Assembly (NCBI GenBank): GCA_911728455.2
Contig: OU452236.1
Span: 11,399,195 to 11,463,194, forward strand
Origin: Marthasterias glacialis
Taxonomy: Eukaryota; Echinodermata; Asteroidea; Forcipulatida; Asteriidae
DNA: 64,000 bases
Direction: 5' to 3'
Part shown: piece after piece, positions 19,601 through 25,082 of the stretch
How the letters are laid out: the number at the start of each line of letters is the position of its first letter
How positions within the stretch are numbered: the stretch's first letter is position 1
Made by a program: the position numbers and the translations under genes
The notes under the pieces: model-generated
Told to the model about the DNA's origin: nothing
Databases searched by the model: none
Seen by the model: the letters and a program-made list of their open reading frames with translations, nothing else

Positions 19601-20917
19601 ACTTCAAAACCATGAACAGTAAAAAAGACGGGTAGAGAGACGGCGTGCGTTGGACAGTATTTTGATTAACATAATGAAAAGATGAACGGACAATGATTCA
19701 GTTGATTCTGAAAAAGCAGTTTTAAAGGGAAAAAAAGATGGAAATAGATGGGTCTTTCCCATAGAGTTATATAATAGAACTTGAGGGTGTACTCGCTATG
19801 CCACGCACGGAACTCCACTGACTCACCATGGGCGAAAATCCCTATGGGCAAATTGCATACGAATGTCCACTTAGAAAATGGCTGCTGTGTGAACGGATGA
19901 GTAACCATTGTAAATGAATGGTCCGCGCCATTTTCTCACTGGACAAAAATGCTCCTTGTTGGGCCGTGTCGCATGGTTTGAATGCCCTCTAGTTCTTATA
20001 TATAACTCTATGGTCTTTCCCCTTTCGTAAAAACGCTGCGAGGATTGCGTGTTCGCTGAGGCCCTGACTTTCATATTGTTTTCGGCACAGTCAACGCAGG
20101 ATACCAGGCTGTGTGCAGGTGTGTAGTGCAAATGTTCGCTGATGCCCTGACATGCATATTGATTTGCGCAGCCAATGCAGAATACCAGCTGTACAGCCTG
20201 GTATCCTGCATTGACTGCGCGGAAAACAATATGAAAGTCAGGGCCTCAGCGAACACGCAATCCTTCCTTGCAGCCTTTATACACATAAGGAAACAGTCGT
20301 TGAGTATCACGTTCAAAATGGCGATTCTAACGTCAAATTTGAGAGTGGGCTAAAAATCATCGATTTGGAGGGCCGAAAATGATCGTGAGTACAATTAAAT
20401 GCATTTTATTTCATCGTAAATACTTGGAGAAGCCAGTAGGCGATTTTCAAGCAATTCTGTAGAGTCTTAGTCGTAATTTTGACAATTTTGTAACTGATTC
20501 ATAAAAAATCCACTTCGCCGCACTTTCCAAAATATACAACGGACTGGGGCGCTAGTACGACAGATGTCAAAATCTCAAAAGAGGAGTACAGCGCCACAGT
20601 TACTGGGTCTAGGGTAACACTATACAATACAATCCTCATTCTCGAGAGCGAACGGCCGCCGGAGGCGGCCGTTTCGCGAGTTAGTATAATGAAAGATTGT
20701 TGAACATTCCCTACCTGAGTGTGTAGACCCAGAACTGTGCCGCTGTAGTCCTTTTTTGTTGTTGAGATTTTGACTTTATCAGTCGTTAGCTAGCTAGCGA
20801 TTAAGTCAAAATCTCAACAACAGTGCCCTGGTATTTTTGTGGTAACCTACCTGCAGCATCGCTAACCATACATCCAACAATGGCTGCGACAGCTCTCTCT
20901 CTCAGCTCAGAAGACAT
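4559..20917 (-). CDS. SelJ: Selenoprotein J (J1-crystallin-like, ADP-ribosylglycohydrolase fold), 7 coding exons
   Basis: Complete gene on the minus strand. Coding exons: 20917-20851, 7449-7270, 6480-6289, 5979-5823, 5357-5158, 5046-4907, 4663-4559. They add to 1041 nt (346 residues counting the UGA). Every intron is GT-AG and every phase matches. Motifs: N-terminal AVAAIVGCMVSDAAAQPLHW, then HNPFYRIETGRGTGYADHTQ, TIDVVDMGAVVPVVAIVAMY, LPGAFQSALHSL, and AGGCNASRSGFIGSCLGAR near the C-terminus, all typical of J1-crystallin/ADP-ribosylglycohydrolase-like proteins. The only in-frame stop before the terminal TAA is TGA at 5161-5159, directly before DLPGAFQ, where relatives are recalled to have Cys or Sec. 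SelJ is a known selenoprotein of ray-finned fishes and sea urchin (established knowledge). I could not find a convincing SECIS by eye. The enzymatic role in this family is unsettled. Confidence 0.85.
4907..5046 (-). CDS. SelJ: SelJ exon 6
   Basis: 140 bp, acceptor GTCTTTGCAG, donor CACGA|GTAAGT. Encodes LPGAFQSALHSLINHTDLAT, AVRTTIMAGGCNASRSGFIG and SCLGAR. The AGGC-AS-SGFIG-LGA motif corresponds to the conserved C-terminal metal/substrate loop of the family. Confidence 0.85.
5158..5357 (-). CDS. SelJ: SelJ exon 5, carries the in-frame TGA (selenocysteine)
   Basis: 200 bp, acceptor CATTGCAG, donor TGAG|GTACAG. Encodes IFEQFVLHPGMDGVAAIKAT, an NPERANPSSLDRAVIGQLKT stretch and HRHAAKKYFLNS, then TGA (5161-5159) and one G. 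The G joins AC of exon 6 to make Asp, continuing LPGAFQ. Without read-through the protein would lose its conserved C-terminal 80 residues, yet exons 6 and 7 are intact. Confidence 0.85.
5484..5720. repeat. ~115-bp minisatellite, block 1 (SelJ intron 4)
   Basis: Two tandem units beginning AACCCTCC and running through 'tctgaccat..aatatcacccactgtggttttgaatgat' to 'gcatctacacagt'. The same unit occurs again as a block in another SelJ intron at about 6600-6902. Confidence 0.75.
5823..5979 (-). CDS. SelJ: SelJ exon 4
   Basis: 157 bp, acceptor TTTGCAG, donor CCAG|GTAGTA. Encodes TIDVVDMGAVVPVVAIVAMY followed by AGRADMLEKVEEVTTVLYVA EEAVAVGMAAAR, the hydrophobic helical core of the ADP-ribosylglycohydrolase-type fold. 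Confidence 0.85.
6289..6480 (-). CDS. SelJ: SelJ exon 3
   Basis: 192 bp, acceptor TTCTTAACAG, donor ACAG|GTGAGG. Encodes GFDKADFAQRLKATFGPGSS, a Lys-rich linker (KSGKQKGYPIDGPWNSKVMK) and DFLAKYAEGMECTG, phases consistent with both neighbours. Confidence 0.85.
6600..6902. repeat. ~110-bp minisatellite, block 2 (SelJ intron 2)
   Basis: At least two full units (6682-6790 and 6791-6902) plus a leading partial unit, with 'aaccctcctactgtctgacc', 'catccactgtggtttt' and 'ctatgccagcctg' in each. Same family as 5484-5720. Confidence 0.75.
7270..7449 (-). CDS. SelJ: SelJ exon 2
   Basis: 180 bp between acceptor TTTTAATAG and donor GAAG|GTAGTT. Encodes QPLHWIYNLNKLDGIVGG, then HTDSVEFWEPSHNPFYRIET and GRGTGYADHTQTLLESLVAC. 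PLHWIY and the YxDxxxxLLESLV segment are family hallmarks. Confidence 0.85.
7594..8412. mobile_element. Non-autonomous DNA transposon with GGCGTAAC ends
   Basis: Starts CACTGGCGTAACCAGAGGGG and ends CCAGGTTACGCCATTG, imperfect inverted termini around GGCGTAACC. About 820 bp inside SelJ intron 1. The interior has only short open frames on both strands (7696-7944, 7885-8175) with no recognisable domain. The 50841-51169 element has similar ends. Confidence 0.55.
8413..9469. other. SelJ intron 1, between the GGCGTAAC element and the large element
   Basis: AT-rich intronic sequence. It holds a run of AAATAAAT-type low complexity (8530-8725), a short palindrome 'ggccatccatgcatggatggcc' (8967-8988) and a small direct repeat 'atgaaagattatacaat' (about 9034-9066). 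No gene recognised. Confidence 0.5.
9465..9469. repeat. Target site duplication CCCCA (left)
   Basis: CCCCA directly outside the left TIR, repeated at 19376-19380. With the preceding T it is TCCCCA, matching 19375-19380. Confidence 0.65.
9470..9655 (+). repeat. Left terminal inverted repeat
   Basis: Inverted copy of 19190-19375 with about nine differences in 186 bases by eye. Begins AGTAGTAGAAAAAGGGCGG. Contains AGGTCA-type hexamers (CAAAGGTCATTGACCCC, AAAGGTCACGAGGTCA) and ends in an AT-rich part (TTATAATTATTTAAAAA). An open frame crosses it but is just the mirror of the one in the right repeat. Confidence 0.95.
9685..10449 (+). pseudogene. PCNA-like DNA sliding clamp (two in-frame stops)
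   Basis: ATG at 9685 opens one reading frame that runs to TGA at 10447-10449, interrupted only by TAA at 9739-9741 and TAA at 10222-10224 (after a T10 run). About 254 codons, against roughly 260 for PCNA. The order of features fits PCNA. The N-terminus is MECTFRVKDGFVFIN. The SNQDEDSTIICILGRESLEL part sits where PCNA has its 'DxxxVxLxxLxLxxxxF' strand. VEGLFQLNVKHLQLFIKN matches the GVNLxxLxKxLK helix. A second-domain helix follows (SSSELGFMKRFIN), and the end ELGTIFFLPRRK resembles the PCNA 'MGxxxYYLAPKI' terminus. A clamp would tether a polymerase to DNA. Based on pattern alignment by eye; a structure-aware search would decide. The first of the element's + genes. Confidence 0.6.
10450..10648. 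other. Region between clamp gene and minus-strand block
   Basis: Two + frames are partly open here: one directly after the clamp stop (ERILFRSIIRYLNSYGYTAY) and another (TDFTPLKQHA, stop, ETHQHVMYEAFKLLGW). Either could be the remains of a further small gene or of 3' UTRs of the converging units. No family recognised. Confidence 0.3.
10649..11261 (-). pseudogene. Element protein with Gly-rich membrane segment and C-terminal coiled coil (broken)
   Basis: Last gene of the minus block. ATG at 11261-11259 gives 46 residues (MTDGIYLKLPTVIQDSGQSF, then a charged helix) to TAA at 11123-11121. The reading continues in a second frame as a glycine-rich hydrophobic segment (VMGLGGKAVGIAAIAGIITA then LVGLAVGGFGLGLGLAKKK, about 11103-10984). 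It then shifts again at about 10976-10970 into a charged C-terminal part (KKHNEIRVNSEAKLNTISEF, ISQQEFILIKSEWEKFFEL) that ends at 10649. At least two frameshifts. The combination of a small-residue membrane segment and an acidic/basic coiled coil is something I associate, from memory only, with conserved uncharacterised proteins of invertebrate PolB elements. A membrane-active or minor virion role is possible. Confidence 0.45.
11292..11764 (-). pseudogene. Element protein of about 157 aa, unknown (one frameshift)
   Basis: ATG at 11764-11762. The first frame encodes MSILGPRVSPSAERKRANEP, a hydrophilic N-terminus, then beta-rich sequence (NDTIIGPIHGELPVLIEWNQ, PGFITMYASCIQGGVATYSL). Near 11470-11460 the sensible frame changes to one with RAQSGPNRAVPEFTLSNVPM and EDVTLDLKGSILGSLVGGVC, stopping at 11292. 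The beta-rich, moderately hydrophobic character would suit a small jelly-roll-like minor capsid protein, but that is speculation. It sits between two other minus-strand genes with short gaps, so it is probably co-transcribed. Confidence 0.4.
11787..12053 (-). pseudogene. N-terminal fragment of a larger, beta-rich element protein
   Basis: The frame is open from 12128, but the part above 12053 overlaps the end of the upstream gene. The natural start is ATG at 12053-12051 (MYGNKLNPNRKLKTPRGTKG). About 88 residues follow, including LSTIGENETFTVRFPNLGLS and DVIVPGTTHPSFNTVLNST, then a hydrophobic tail that looks like out-of-frame junk (MNIYMFLLLRH). From memory, this N-terminus resembles that of a much longer conserved protein in invertebrate PolB elements, possibly the major capsid protein. 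If so, most of it has been deleted here. Unverified. Confidence 0.4.
12065..13190 (-). pseudogene. Element protein with coiled coil, membrane segments and Thr-Pro repeat (frameshift and stop)
   Basis: ATG at 13190-13188 starts MRIGPNAWQMGTPCEIMHGS, a recognisable conserved start. 176 residues follow, rich in acidic helices (FSLEEARALNVIQDLTTEGE, LLSEQLSDALYKIYQYENL). Near 12685-12675 the frame changes, continuing as KVKEDIARVKSEIERE, and TGA at 12571-12569 interrupts it. The remainder runs to the stop at 12065: a helix (LCEKIREIFREQGVTIGSIL), a hydrophobic segment (AIGTTIGMVVASIIAWV), a Thr-Pro repeat encoded by a GGTGTTGGAGTC array (about 12297-12337), then a second hydrophobic region (AALPGIIGSIVGWVFNQLSN) and a final membrane-like helix. 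About 374 codons in all. Probable membrane or minor structural protein. Confidence 0.55.
13191..13420. repeat. Non-coding stretch with direct repeats, possible nested insertion
   Basis: Between two minus-strand genes. Contains two imperfect direct repeats TACGAGTATATTCGTAGTGGCAG (13336-) and TACGAGGATATTCGTAGTCGGCAG (13386-), each with a near palindrome CTACGAATA..TCGTAG on the minus strand. Next to it is a 12-bp tandem repeat (CCCCAACGTTCA, 13431-13455). It may be a small foldback inserted in the element, or satellite-like sequence. Confidence 0.4.
13421..13807 (-). pseudogene. Small element protein, N-terminal membrane segment (frameshifted)
   Basis: ATG at 13807-13805 (MSIAMYNLLKTILIKWLKDV). 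The ORF gives about 90 residues: an amphipathic N-terminal helix, then LNNRQTNDVINELDVQVDGT and a hydrophilic part. At about 13540 the frame changes to one reading GDLLDNVNPKRLQNIMDRDE and NFYKHWGERWGERWG, the last a tandem 4-residue repeat. It then enters the repeated non-coding stretch, so the natural end is unclear. It starts 27 bp after the upstream gene, and both begin with a similar MxSIAM-type N-terminus, suggesting a related targeting segment. Function unknown. Confidence 0.45.
13835..14221 (-). CDS. Element protein, 128 aa, N-terminal membrane helix plus coiled coil
   Basis: The only intact minus-strand gene of the element. ATG at 14221-14219, stop at 13835. Residues 1-27 form a hydrophobic segment (MVSIAMMIGGAVVNALAFTG). 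Residues 30-85 are strongly charged and helical (EAIQVERARHDRALEDFTKA, YEWSKERVKYTDLINSRLRK), then YEYYKATGMLFELPEDLEDG and an acidic tail. It is the first gene of the minus block, directly next to the AT-rich divergent region. I associate this N-terminus from memory with conserved uncharacterised proteins next to PolB in invertebrate elements. A single-pass membrane protein is inferred. Confidence 0.6.
   Translation of the reverse strand: MVSIAMMIGGAVVNALAFTGSNFLFFKLNNNNSEAIQVERARHDRALEDFTKARYEWSKERVKYTDLINSRLRKEVRAKQTFHDVNKAMYEYYKATGMLFELPEDLEDGNEPQFSEFYTPSDDQKSRE
14222..14329. promoter_or_regulatory. AT-rich divergent promoter region of the element
   Basis: About 108 bp between the divergent starts at 14221 (minus) and 14330 (+). 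Very AT-rich with TATA-like stretches (TTTATTAATG, TTTATTTTTTAAA, ATAAATACTATAAG). No other gap in the element is suited to drive both gene blocks. Inferred. Confidence 0.4.
14330..14605 (+). pseudogene. Small basic element protein (one in-frame stop)
   Basis: ATG at 14330 (or 14336). One frame to TGA at 14603-14605, interrupted by TAA at 14402-14404. Very basic: MKMERKSKTIFSNHTINMRP then, after the stop, KEFVSENYYISSRYGRKVDY, YKAVREFISGRK, KLKTKLNKKRKETPPRST. It overlaps the 5' end of the PolB frame. The helix-rich start would fit a SAP/Rho-N-like nucleic acid-binding protein, or the lost N-terminal part of the polymerase; neither is certain. Confidence 0.4.
14542..17046 (+). pseudogene. Endonuclease VII-like / family B DNA polymerase fusion (four frameshifts)
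   Basis: Replicase of the element, DNA polymerase type B of the organellar/viral (protein-primed) kind. The frame opens after TAA at 14539-14541; usable starts are ATG 14602 or upstream sequence (HEACGYSYMM) cut by the stop, so the N-terminus is lost. Domains in order: a Cys/His endonuclease VII-like motif (CWYCNKPLDSDSVRDHCHTT, then CNL; 14782-14880), exonuclease motif FHNLEGYDSH (about 14923-14952), Exo III region YHDLYLKMDV (about 15348-15377), polymerase A YFDANNLYGWAMSQYLPTG (about 15657-15713), B KLANNSVFGKTMED (about 16135-16176) and C YIDTDSLIV (about 16434-16460). Frameshifts lie near 15250-15260, 15895-15905, 16415-16425 and 16820-16828. The last frame gives FSPFDDKQHLINPINAL, the usual family end; the true stop may lie before 17046. 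Dead copy. Confidence 0.9.
16953..17153 (+). CDS. Small Cys-rich element protein
   Basis: Open frame from GTG 16953 (first ATG 17052) to TGA at 17151-17153. The C-terminus is CERCKKGTTRVQKICCKCKG KWKRN: a CxxC, about 9 residues, CCxC arrangement with many basic residues, suggesting a zinc-binding or nucleic acid-binding tail. It overlaps the polymerase's last frame at the 5' side and the integrase start by 16 bases at the 3' side, so it could be a genuine coupled gene or a polymerase shadow. Function unknown. Confidence 0.35.
   Translation: MLVVKSGKDNEVPKRDEPLQSRLLLYYQSQIKSMGKSPPQPCERCKKGTTRVQKICCKCKGKWKRN
17138..17951 (+). pseudogene. Retroviral-type DDE integrase of the element (frameshift and two stops)
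   Basis: ATG at 17138. The first frame holds an N-terminal helical part (YYSPRGYQKGVGAVEALNNA, KPKIKGWLKKQALWQIYLP) and the start of the rve core with the first catalytic Asp (VHQADLLYLPHN), followed by TYKYALTVIDETSRY. It stops at 17492-17494. A frameshift at about 17490 leads to VDPGKEFMASVNVLFKRKKT and HRVQGMVERFNRML, giving the second Asp and the Glu with 34 residues between them. TAA at 17685 and TGA at 17811 interrupt the rest, which ends with ETxxV-type beta sequence (LPVGTSVRYLYAPDDLRLRL) at TAG 17949-17951. Catalyses insertion with a short target duplication, matching the CCCCA flanks. Same family as Polinton integrases. Confidence 0.85.
17972..19200 (+). pseudogene. Conserved element protein with Pro-rich stalk and C-terminal membrane helix (three frameshifts)
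   Basis: Begins in a frame reading FKDYVLPRVKTQETVDRYRQ and INFVVWCATSG (to about 18109), shifts to GVSYQHFNNSNLMISSFYRF (to about 18190), then to FWDPLNNNIDLESYNCLCLD and DPNSPWTQKLYKH (to TAG 18314), then to the long final frame ending at TAA 19198-19200. The last frame has GVRRMWAVSYISQSSIVKSP, GIQRLNDSVRTYAYCVLGCQ, INSPV-like DSPVNQQDAIHRYQDVLQYA and LLPSDMNLRIGRYKGYNNNI. A stretch of about 60 residues rich in Pro and Ser follows, then a membrane helix VGIVAIVLGAIGVYEVFF. No in-frame ATG at the start. I recall related uncharacterised proteins in invertebrate PolB elements. Its size and tail suggest a surface or capsid-associated protein (inference). Confidence 0.6.
19190..19375 (-). repeat. 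Right terminal inverted repeat
   Basis: Partner of 9470-9655. Its inner end contains the stop codon of the preceding + strand gene (TAA at 19198-19200). On the minus strand it holds four AGGTCA hexamers arranged as DR2 and DR1 plus an AGGTCA-A-TGACCC inverted pair. Confidence 0.95.
19376..19380. repeat. Target site duplication CCCCA (right)
   Basis: Same five bases as 9465-9469, immediately outside the right TIR. Confidence 0.65.
19381..20026. other. SelJ intron 1, right of the large element
   Basis: No gene recognised. It includes a repeat with short inverted pieces (for example the CCATTTTCTCACTGG and CCACTTAGAAAATGG segments near 19870-19945) leading into the foldback at 20041. Confidence 0.4.
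20041..20264. repeat. Foldback with ~70-bp arms and an internal third copy
   Basis: Left arm 20041-20110 and right arm 20195-20264 are inverted copies (AGGATTGCGTGTTCGCTGAGG / CCTCAGCGAACACGCAATCCT). The spacer 20134-20187 holds a diverged direct copy of the left arm (GTTCGCTGATGCCCTGACATGC). In SelJ intron 1. Confidence 0.8.
20565..20820. repeat. Foldback element with GC-rich hairpin, next to SelJ exon 1
   Basis: Arms GTCAAAATCTCAA (20565-) and TTGAGATTTTGAC (20762-20774), followed by a second inverted arm at 20805-20820. Inner parts pair as CAGTTACTGGGTCTA / TAGACCCAGAACTG. The centre is a near-perfect stem, AACGGCCGCC (20651-20660) with GGCGGCCGTT (20664-20673). It ends about 30 bases from the exon 1 donor, so it would be transcribed in the SelJ intron. 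Confidence 0.75.
20851..20917 (-). CDS. SelJ: SelJ exon 1 (start codon)
   Basis: ATG at 20917-20915, then 22 codons plus one base, reading MSSELRERAVAAIVGCMVSD AA. The donor is GCAG|GTAGGT. The leftover G joins CC of the next exon at 7449 to give Ala before QPLHW, which is the expected family junction. No in-frame ATG further upstream was needed; 5' UTR extent unknown. Confidence 0.8.
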
Positions 20918-21320
20918 TTCTTAAGTCACTTCTGGTTTCAACATCGGTAATTTGACATGATTGTCACGATTCTTTGATCACCAACAGATAGACAGTTAGA
21001 TAGCAATACAATAGCTGCAAACGACAATCATAACTATTGCGTGTTGACATCATCTCACGCATGCGGCAGCAGTTGTAACATAGTAAACTTGTTCTAAGTC
21101 CTTTGAGAGATATGCAATTACTGGGGTTTTGATGGAGCCGGAATGCTGCTCGGCGGGGGGGGGGGGGGCAGCGGAGTGCGAGAGCTCTAGGCTCGAGTCT
21201 AGGCTTGATTTTTTGTTTATTTATTGTTACATAATTGGCATACAGATCCTTGTCATTTGATTGGTGGAATTTACATCACATGACATTCAATATTATTCCC
21301 ATCAGCGTCAGCGATCAAAC
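20918..21320 (-). promoter_or_regulatory. Probable SelJ promoter / 5' UTR region
   Basis: Sequence upstream of the SelJ start codon on the minus strand. No clear TATA box. It contains the G12 run at about 21157-21168. A repeat end (AGATCCTTGTCATTTGATTGG, 21245-21265) shared with the foldbacks at 25083-25306 limits the unique part to roughly 330 bases. Assignment is positional. Confidence 0.35.
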
Positions 21321-21321
21321 A

Positions 21322-21506
21322 GTTATACACATGGACTGGCATTATTCGGGCAAAAGTGCACGTCTATGCACCCCTCTGGCCTGAGTGACCAGGAGAGGGT
21401 CCTATCGGGAAATAGGACCCTCTCCTGGTCACTCACAGGCCCGAGGGGTGCATAGATCGACGTGCACTATAGCCCGAATAATGCCAGTCCATATGTGTTT
21501 TATAAC
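21322..21506. repeat. Near-perfect ~85-bp foldback
   Basis: Left arm from GTTATACACATGGACTGGC to AGAGGGTCCTAT (21322-21405), six-base loop CGGGAA (21406-21411), right arm ATAGGACCCTCTCCTGGTCA through GCCAGTCCATATGTGTTTTATAAC (21412-21506). The arms differ by a few bases and small indels only, so the element is young or under conversion. Confidence 0.85.
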
Positions 21507-22449
21507 ACACCTTAGTCCAAAATGTCATGTGAAAAAAAATATTTTTTCAGTACGCACGGTTTTACAACTGTAAACCTCTTGAGGGCGCTGTTTACCTGTC
21601 AATAGCAGAGCCGTATATTGGGAGGGGTGATAAAGGTCTACAAATAGAGAGAAATCCATGCGCTAAGCCTCATTAATAAAATGTAAACCCACAACTTTTT
21701 CTGTAAATCAAAGATTTGAAGGTCCTTGCTTTTATGGATTGTTAAAAAAATGGTCCACCATTGTGCTCCTGGGGTTTTTAACTTTCATCCTGGAGCATTT
21801 TGGGTAGACTGGCCCTCTAAAAATGGCCCTATTTTGCTAAACAGTGTTGGGTCATTTTTCCAAGACGAAGTCTGGCCAGTTTACTCGTTCAGGGGTATTT
21901 TTATTTTGGGTCAACCTAGCAAAAATTCACACGGCTAACCTACTAAAACTGAAAAGAAAAATGAAGTCCAGTTGTCAGAAAATATATTTAATTTGTTTTC
22001 TAGAGGCTGAGAGACTTTTAAGTATTTTTGAATATTTAGCATTAGCATTCGTTACTATGTGAGCCTATTTAGCGTGGTGCAACCATAGTTTTTGGTTTTT
22101 GAAACTATTTCCCGCTTTGCCAGCTATTTCCCCCAAATGAAGCGCGTGCGGTGCGTTGACGCGCGTCAAGTTCACGGTGGTGCAGATTACATGCACTAGG
22201 CTTTATTAGTTCACCCCCACGTGACCGTGTTTCAGCCATTCAGGATAAATAACACAGGGAGAGGTGTGTTATAATATTTCCTATTCAACAGTTAGGATCA
22301 TCCTCGTTCCCAATGATTTTGAGCGATAGGATAGAGCGCCGCTGCTAAAACAAAGGAGCACCTGTGCAAATGGTTGTATTAACAGCACACCCTGCATAGT
22401 ATGCTGTTCTAAGCTGCGCGCGTCAAGTTTGCTTTAACATCATGACGCC
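21507..22449. other. Spacer before LINE
   Basis: No supported gene. Contains repeat-like sequence (for example 'cattttgggtagactggccct' and 'gggtcatttttccaagacgaagtctggccag'). It ends at the LINE 5' truncation. Confidence 0.35.
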
Positions 22450-24881
22450 ACAAGGTTTCACGATATTTAGATCTGACAGACTGACAGACAGTTTACGGAG
22501 GTAAATAAAGTAAAGGGAGGTGGTATTTGCTTCTTTGTTAATAATCAATGGTGCTCGGACTCAAAAGAAATCTCTAGATCTTGCACCCGTGAGTTGGAGA
22601 CTTTATCTATACAATGTCGGCCTTACTACTTGTCACGGGAGTTTCAATCAATAATTTTGACTGTTATACCACCAGAGGCCAATGAAGAAGATGCAATTTG
22701 TCAACTTTCTGATATCGTTAACAAAAACGAAAATCCCACCTACATCTATAATTGTTGCAGGTGATTTTAACCATGTTAACTTCAAAAAAAGAATGCCCAA
22801 GTTCTTTCAACATGTTAATTGTCATACAAGGAAAAGCAAAACCCTGGACCATTGTTACACTCCATCAAGTATGCATACCGTTCCACATTGGTGAGTCTGA
22901 CCATTGCATGGTGTTTTTGGTTCCTAAGTACCGTCAACAACTGAAACGCCAAAAGCCTATTGTACGTACAATTCCACAAAGGTCCACGCAAGCGACCGAG
23001 CGTCTTCAGGGATGTTATGGGTGTACCGATTGGAACACGTTTCTTGACACGGAGGACAATATTGACAAGTGTACTAAGGTAATCCTTGATTACATCAAAT
23101 TCTGTGAGGATGCCTGCATTCCAACGAAAGTCGTGAAGTTTTATCCAAACAAGAAACCTTGGTTTAATCACTCATTGCGTCACCTTATAAAGGCGTAAAC
23201 AGCAGCATTTAAGTCTGGCGACGCTCAAAAGTACAAAACAGCCAAAGACAACTTTTACCGCCGGGGGATTAAAGCAGCTAAACGGTTATACAAGGAAAAA
23301 CTGGAAAATAATCTGTCGGGCAACAATGGGAGCAGATAGCTTTGGGAAAGTGTCAGGACTGTCGTTCCATAATATAGTCAAAATCTACTTCAGGTAATTT
23401 GGACAATGTTAATCTTCCTGAAGAACTCAAGCATTTTTATAGTCGGTTTGAGCAGGAAGACGCCACACACCTTCTTAGAGATGTTAGTCCTCCCCAGTTT
23501 AACATCACTGAAATGGACACCTGTCGTATTTTTTCACGGCTAAATGTAAGGAAGGCTACAGTCCCCGACGGAATTTCATCCCGTCTGCTGAAACTGTGTT
23601 CTGATGAACTTTCCTTTATATTTACATCAATATTTAACTGGTCCTTAAAATAATTGTGTAAAATCCCACAGGTTTTCAAGAAATAAATTATAGTTCCAGT
23701 ACCGAAAACGACTCATGTTAACAGTCTTAACGATTACCGGCCAGTTGCACTCACATCACAAGTCATGAAATCGCTGGAGCGTATATTTCTGGATCATAAT
23801 TATTATTAAGTCACTGGATGCTTTACAATTTGCTTACCGTGCCAACCGGTCTATCTATGATGCTGTATCAATTGTATTGCACTATGTGCTCAAACATTTA
23901 GACAATAGATCATCGACATATGCTAGACTTCTGTTTATTGACTTCAGCTCTGCATTCAATACCATAAATCACCCTCAAAGTTATACAATAAGCTTACTGA
24001 TCTTGGTATTAACTCATCACTTTGTAGCTGGATTTATGATTTCCTTACTGATCGCAGTCAAGTGGTCAGAGTGAATTCCTTATTTTCAAACTCAATTGTT
24101 ATGAATACTGGTGCCCCCAAGGATGTGTACTATCGCCATTGTTATATACAATTTGGACCTCAATGTTATGAAGACAAAGGAGATCATTGTCAATTTTTGT
24201 AAAACTCCGATTGAAATTTCTCCCCTTGTTATAAATGGGAACGATGTAGAAATTGTAGAGTTTTCACTTATCTGGCGATCTGCTGGTCAAGTTTTATCGT
24301 GCAGTGGTTGGGGAAAGTGTGTTAACACAATCCATCATTGTGTGGTATAGAAGTACGACCATGGCTGACCGGCGAGCGCAGTGGAGAGAGTTGTTAAGTC
24401 AGCTTCAAGAATTGTTGGTAGAAATCTCGCGCCAGTTTCAGAAATTTATAGAACTAGATTAGAGAACAAGGCCAGTGCTATTATCAACGATGATTTCCAT
24501 CCGGCAAATTACCTATTTGAACTGTTAAGATCAGGGAAGCGTTACCGACTCTACCGAGTAATCAAGTGCAATACAGAACGGCTCAGGCGAAGTTTTTATC
24601 CAGCTGCAGTCAGGGAACTTAATGATATTAAGTAAATATTGTATAGATCTTTTGAAGAATTTACTCATGTTTTAAAGCTTGATATATTATTTTTTTTAAT
24701 CATAAGTATTCTGGGTGTCATTATTGATTTTCACTATTTTAATTTTTAATGTCTAAATTTGATGTATTTCTTAAATGTTTTTATTCTGTATTTTAATGTC
24801 TCTTGTGCACGAGAACTGAGACAAATTCTATTGTATACGTGTATACAAATAGTAATAAACCAAATCAATCAATCAATCAAT
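22450..24881 (+). mobile_element. CR1/L2-like non-LTR retrotransposon (5' truncated, decayed)
   Basis: Endonuclease domain pieces in sequence: GFTIFRSDR (about 22453), GGGICFFVNNQWCSDSKEIS (22516-22575), AGDFNHVNFKKRMPKFFQHV (about 22758-22817) and ESDHCMVFL. Then DEXX linker pieces KKPWFNHSLR and reverse transcriptase motifs (NVRKATVPDGISSRLLK at about 23546, [12 protein letters not shown] at about 23829, [15 protein letters not shown] at about 23928). Sequence resembling GAPxGCVLSP at about 24111 runs straight into a later segment, so the YxDD active site is deleted. A C-terminal domain lies at 24381-24635. It ends in AATAAACC and (AATC)n at about 24856-24881, a tail typical of such elements. 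Many frameshifts. Confidence 0.8.
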
Positions 24882-25082
24882 AGATATAGAATAGATATAG
24901 AATATATTCTATATCTATGTTTAAGATAAATTCGTTGTCACGCGTACGTGGAGTACGGAAAATAGCGCGTCTGTGTCTACATGGAGTAGTCCACGTTGTT
25001 TAGAATTTGTTTTAGAATTTTCAGAGTGATGGGTGGTTGAGGAACCGTATTTATTTTGATTTTGTGTTTATTGTGAAAAATT

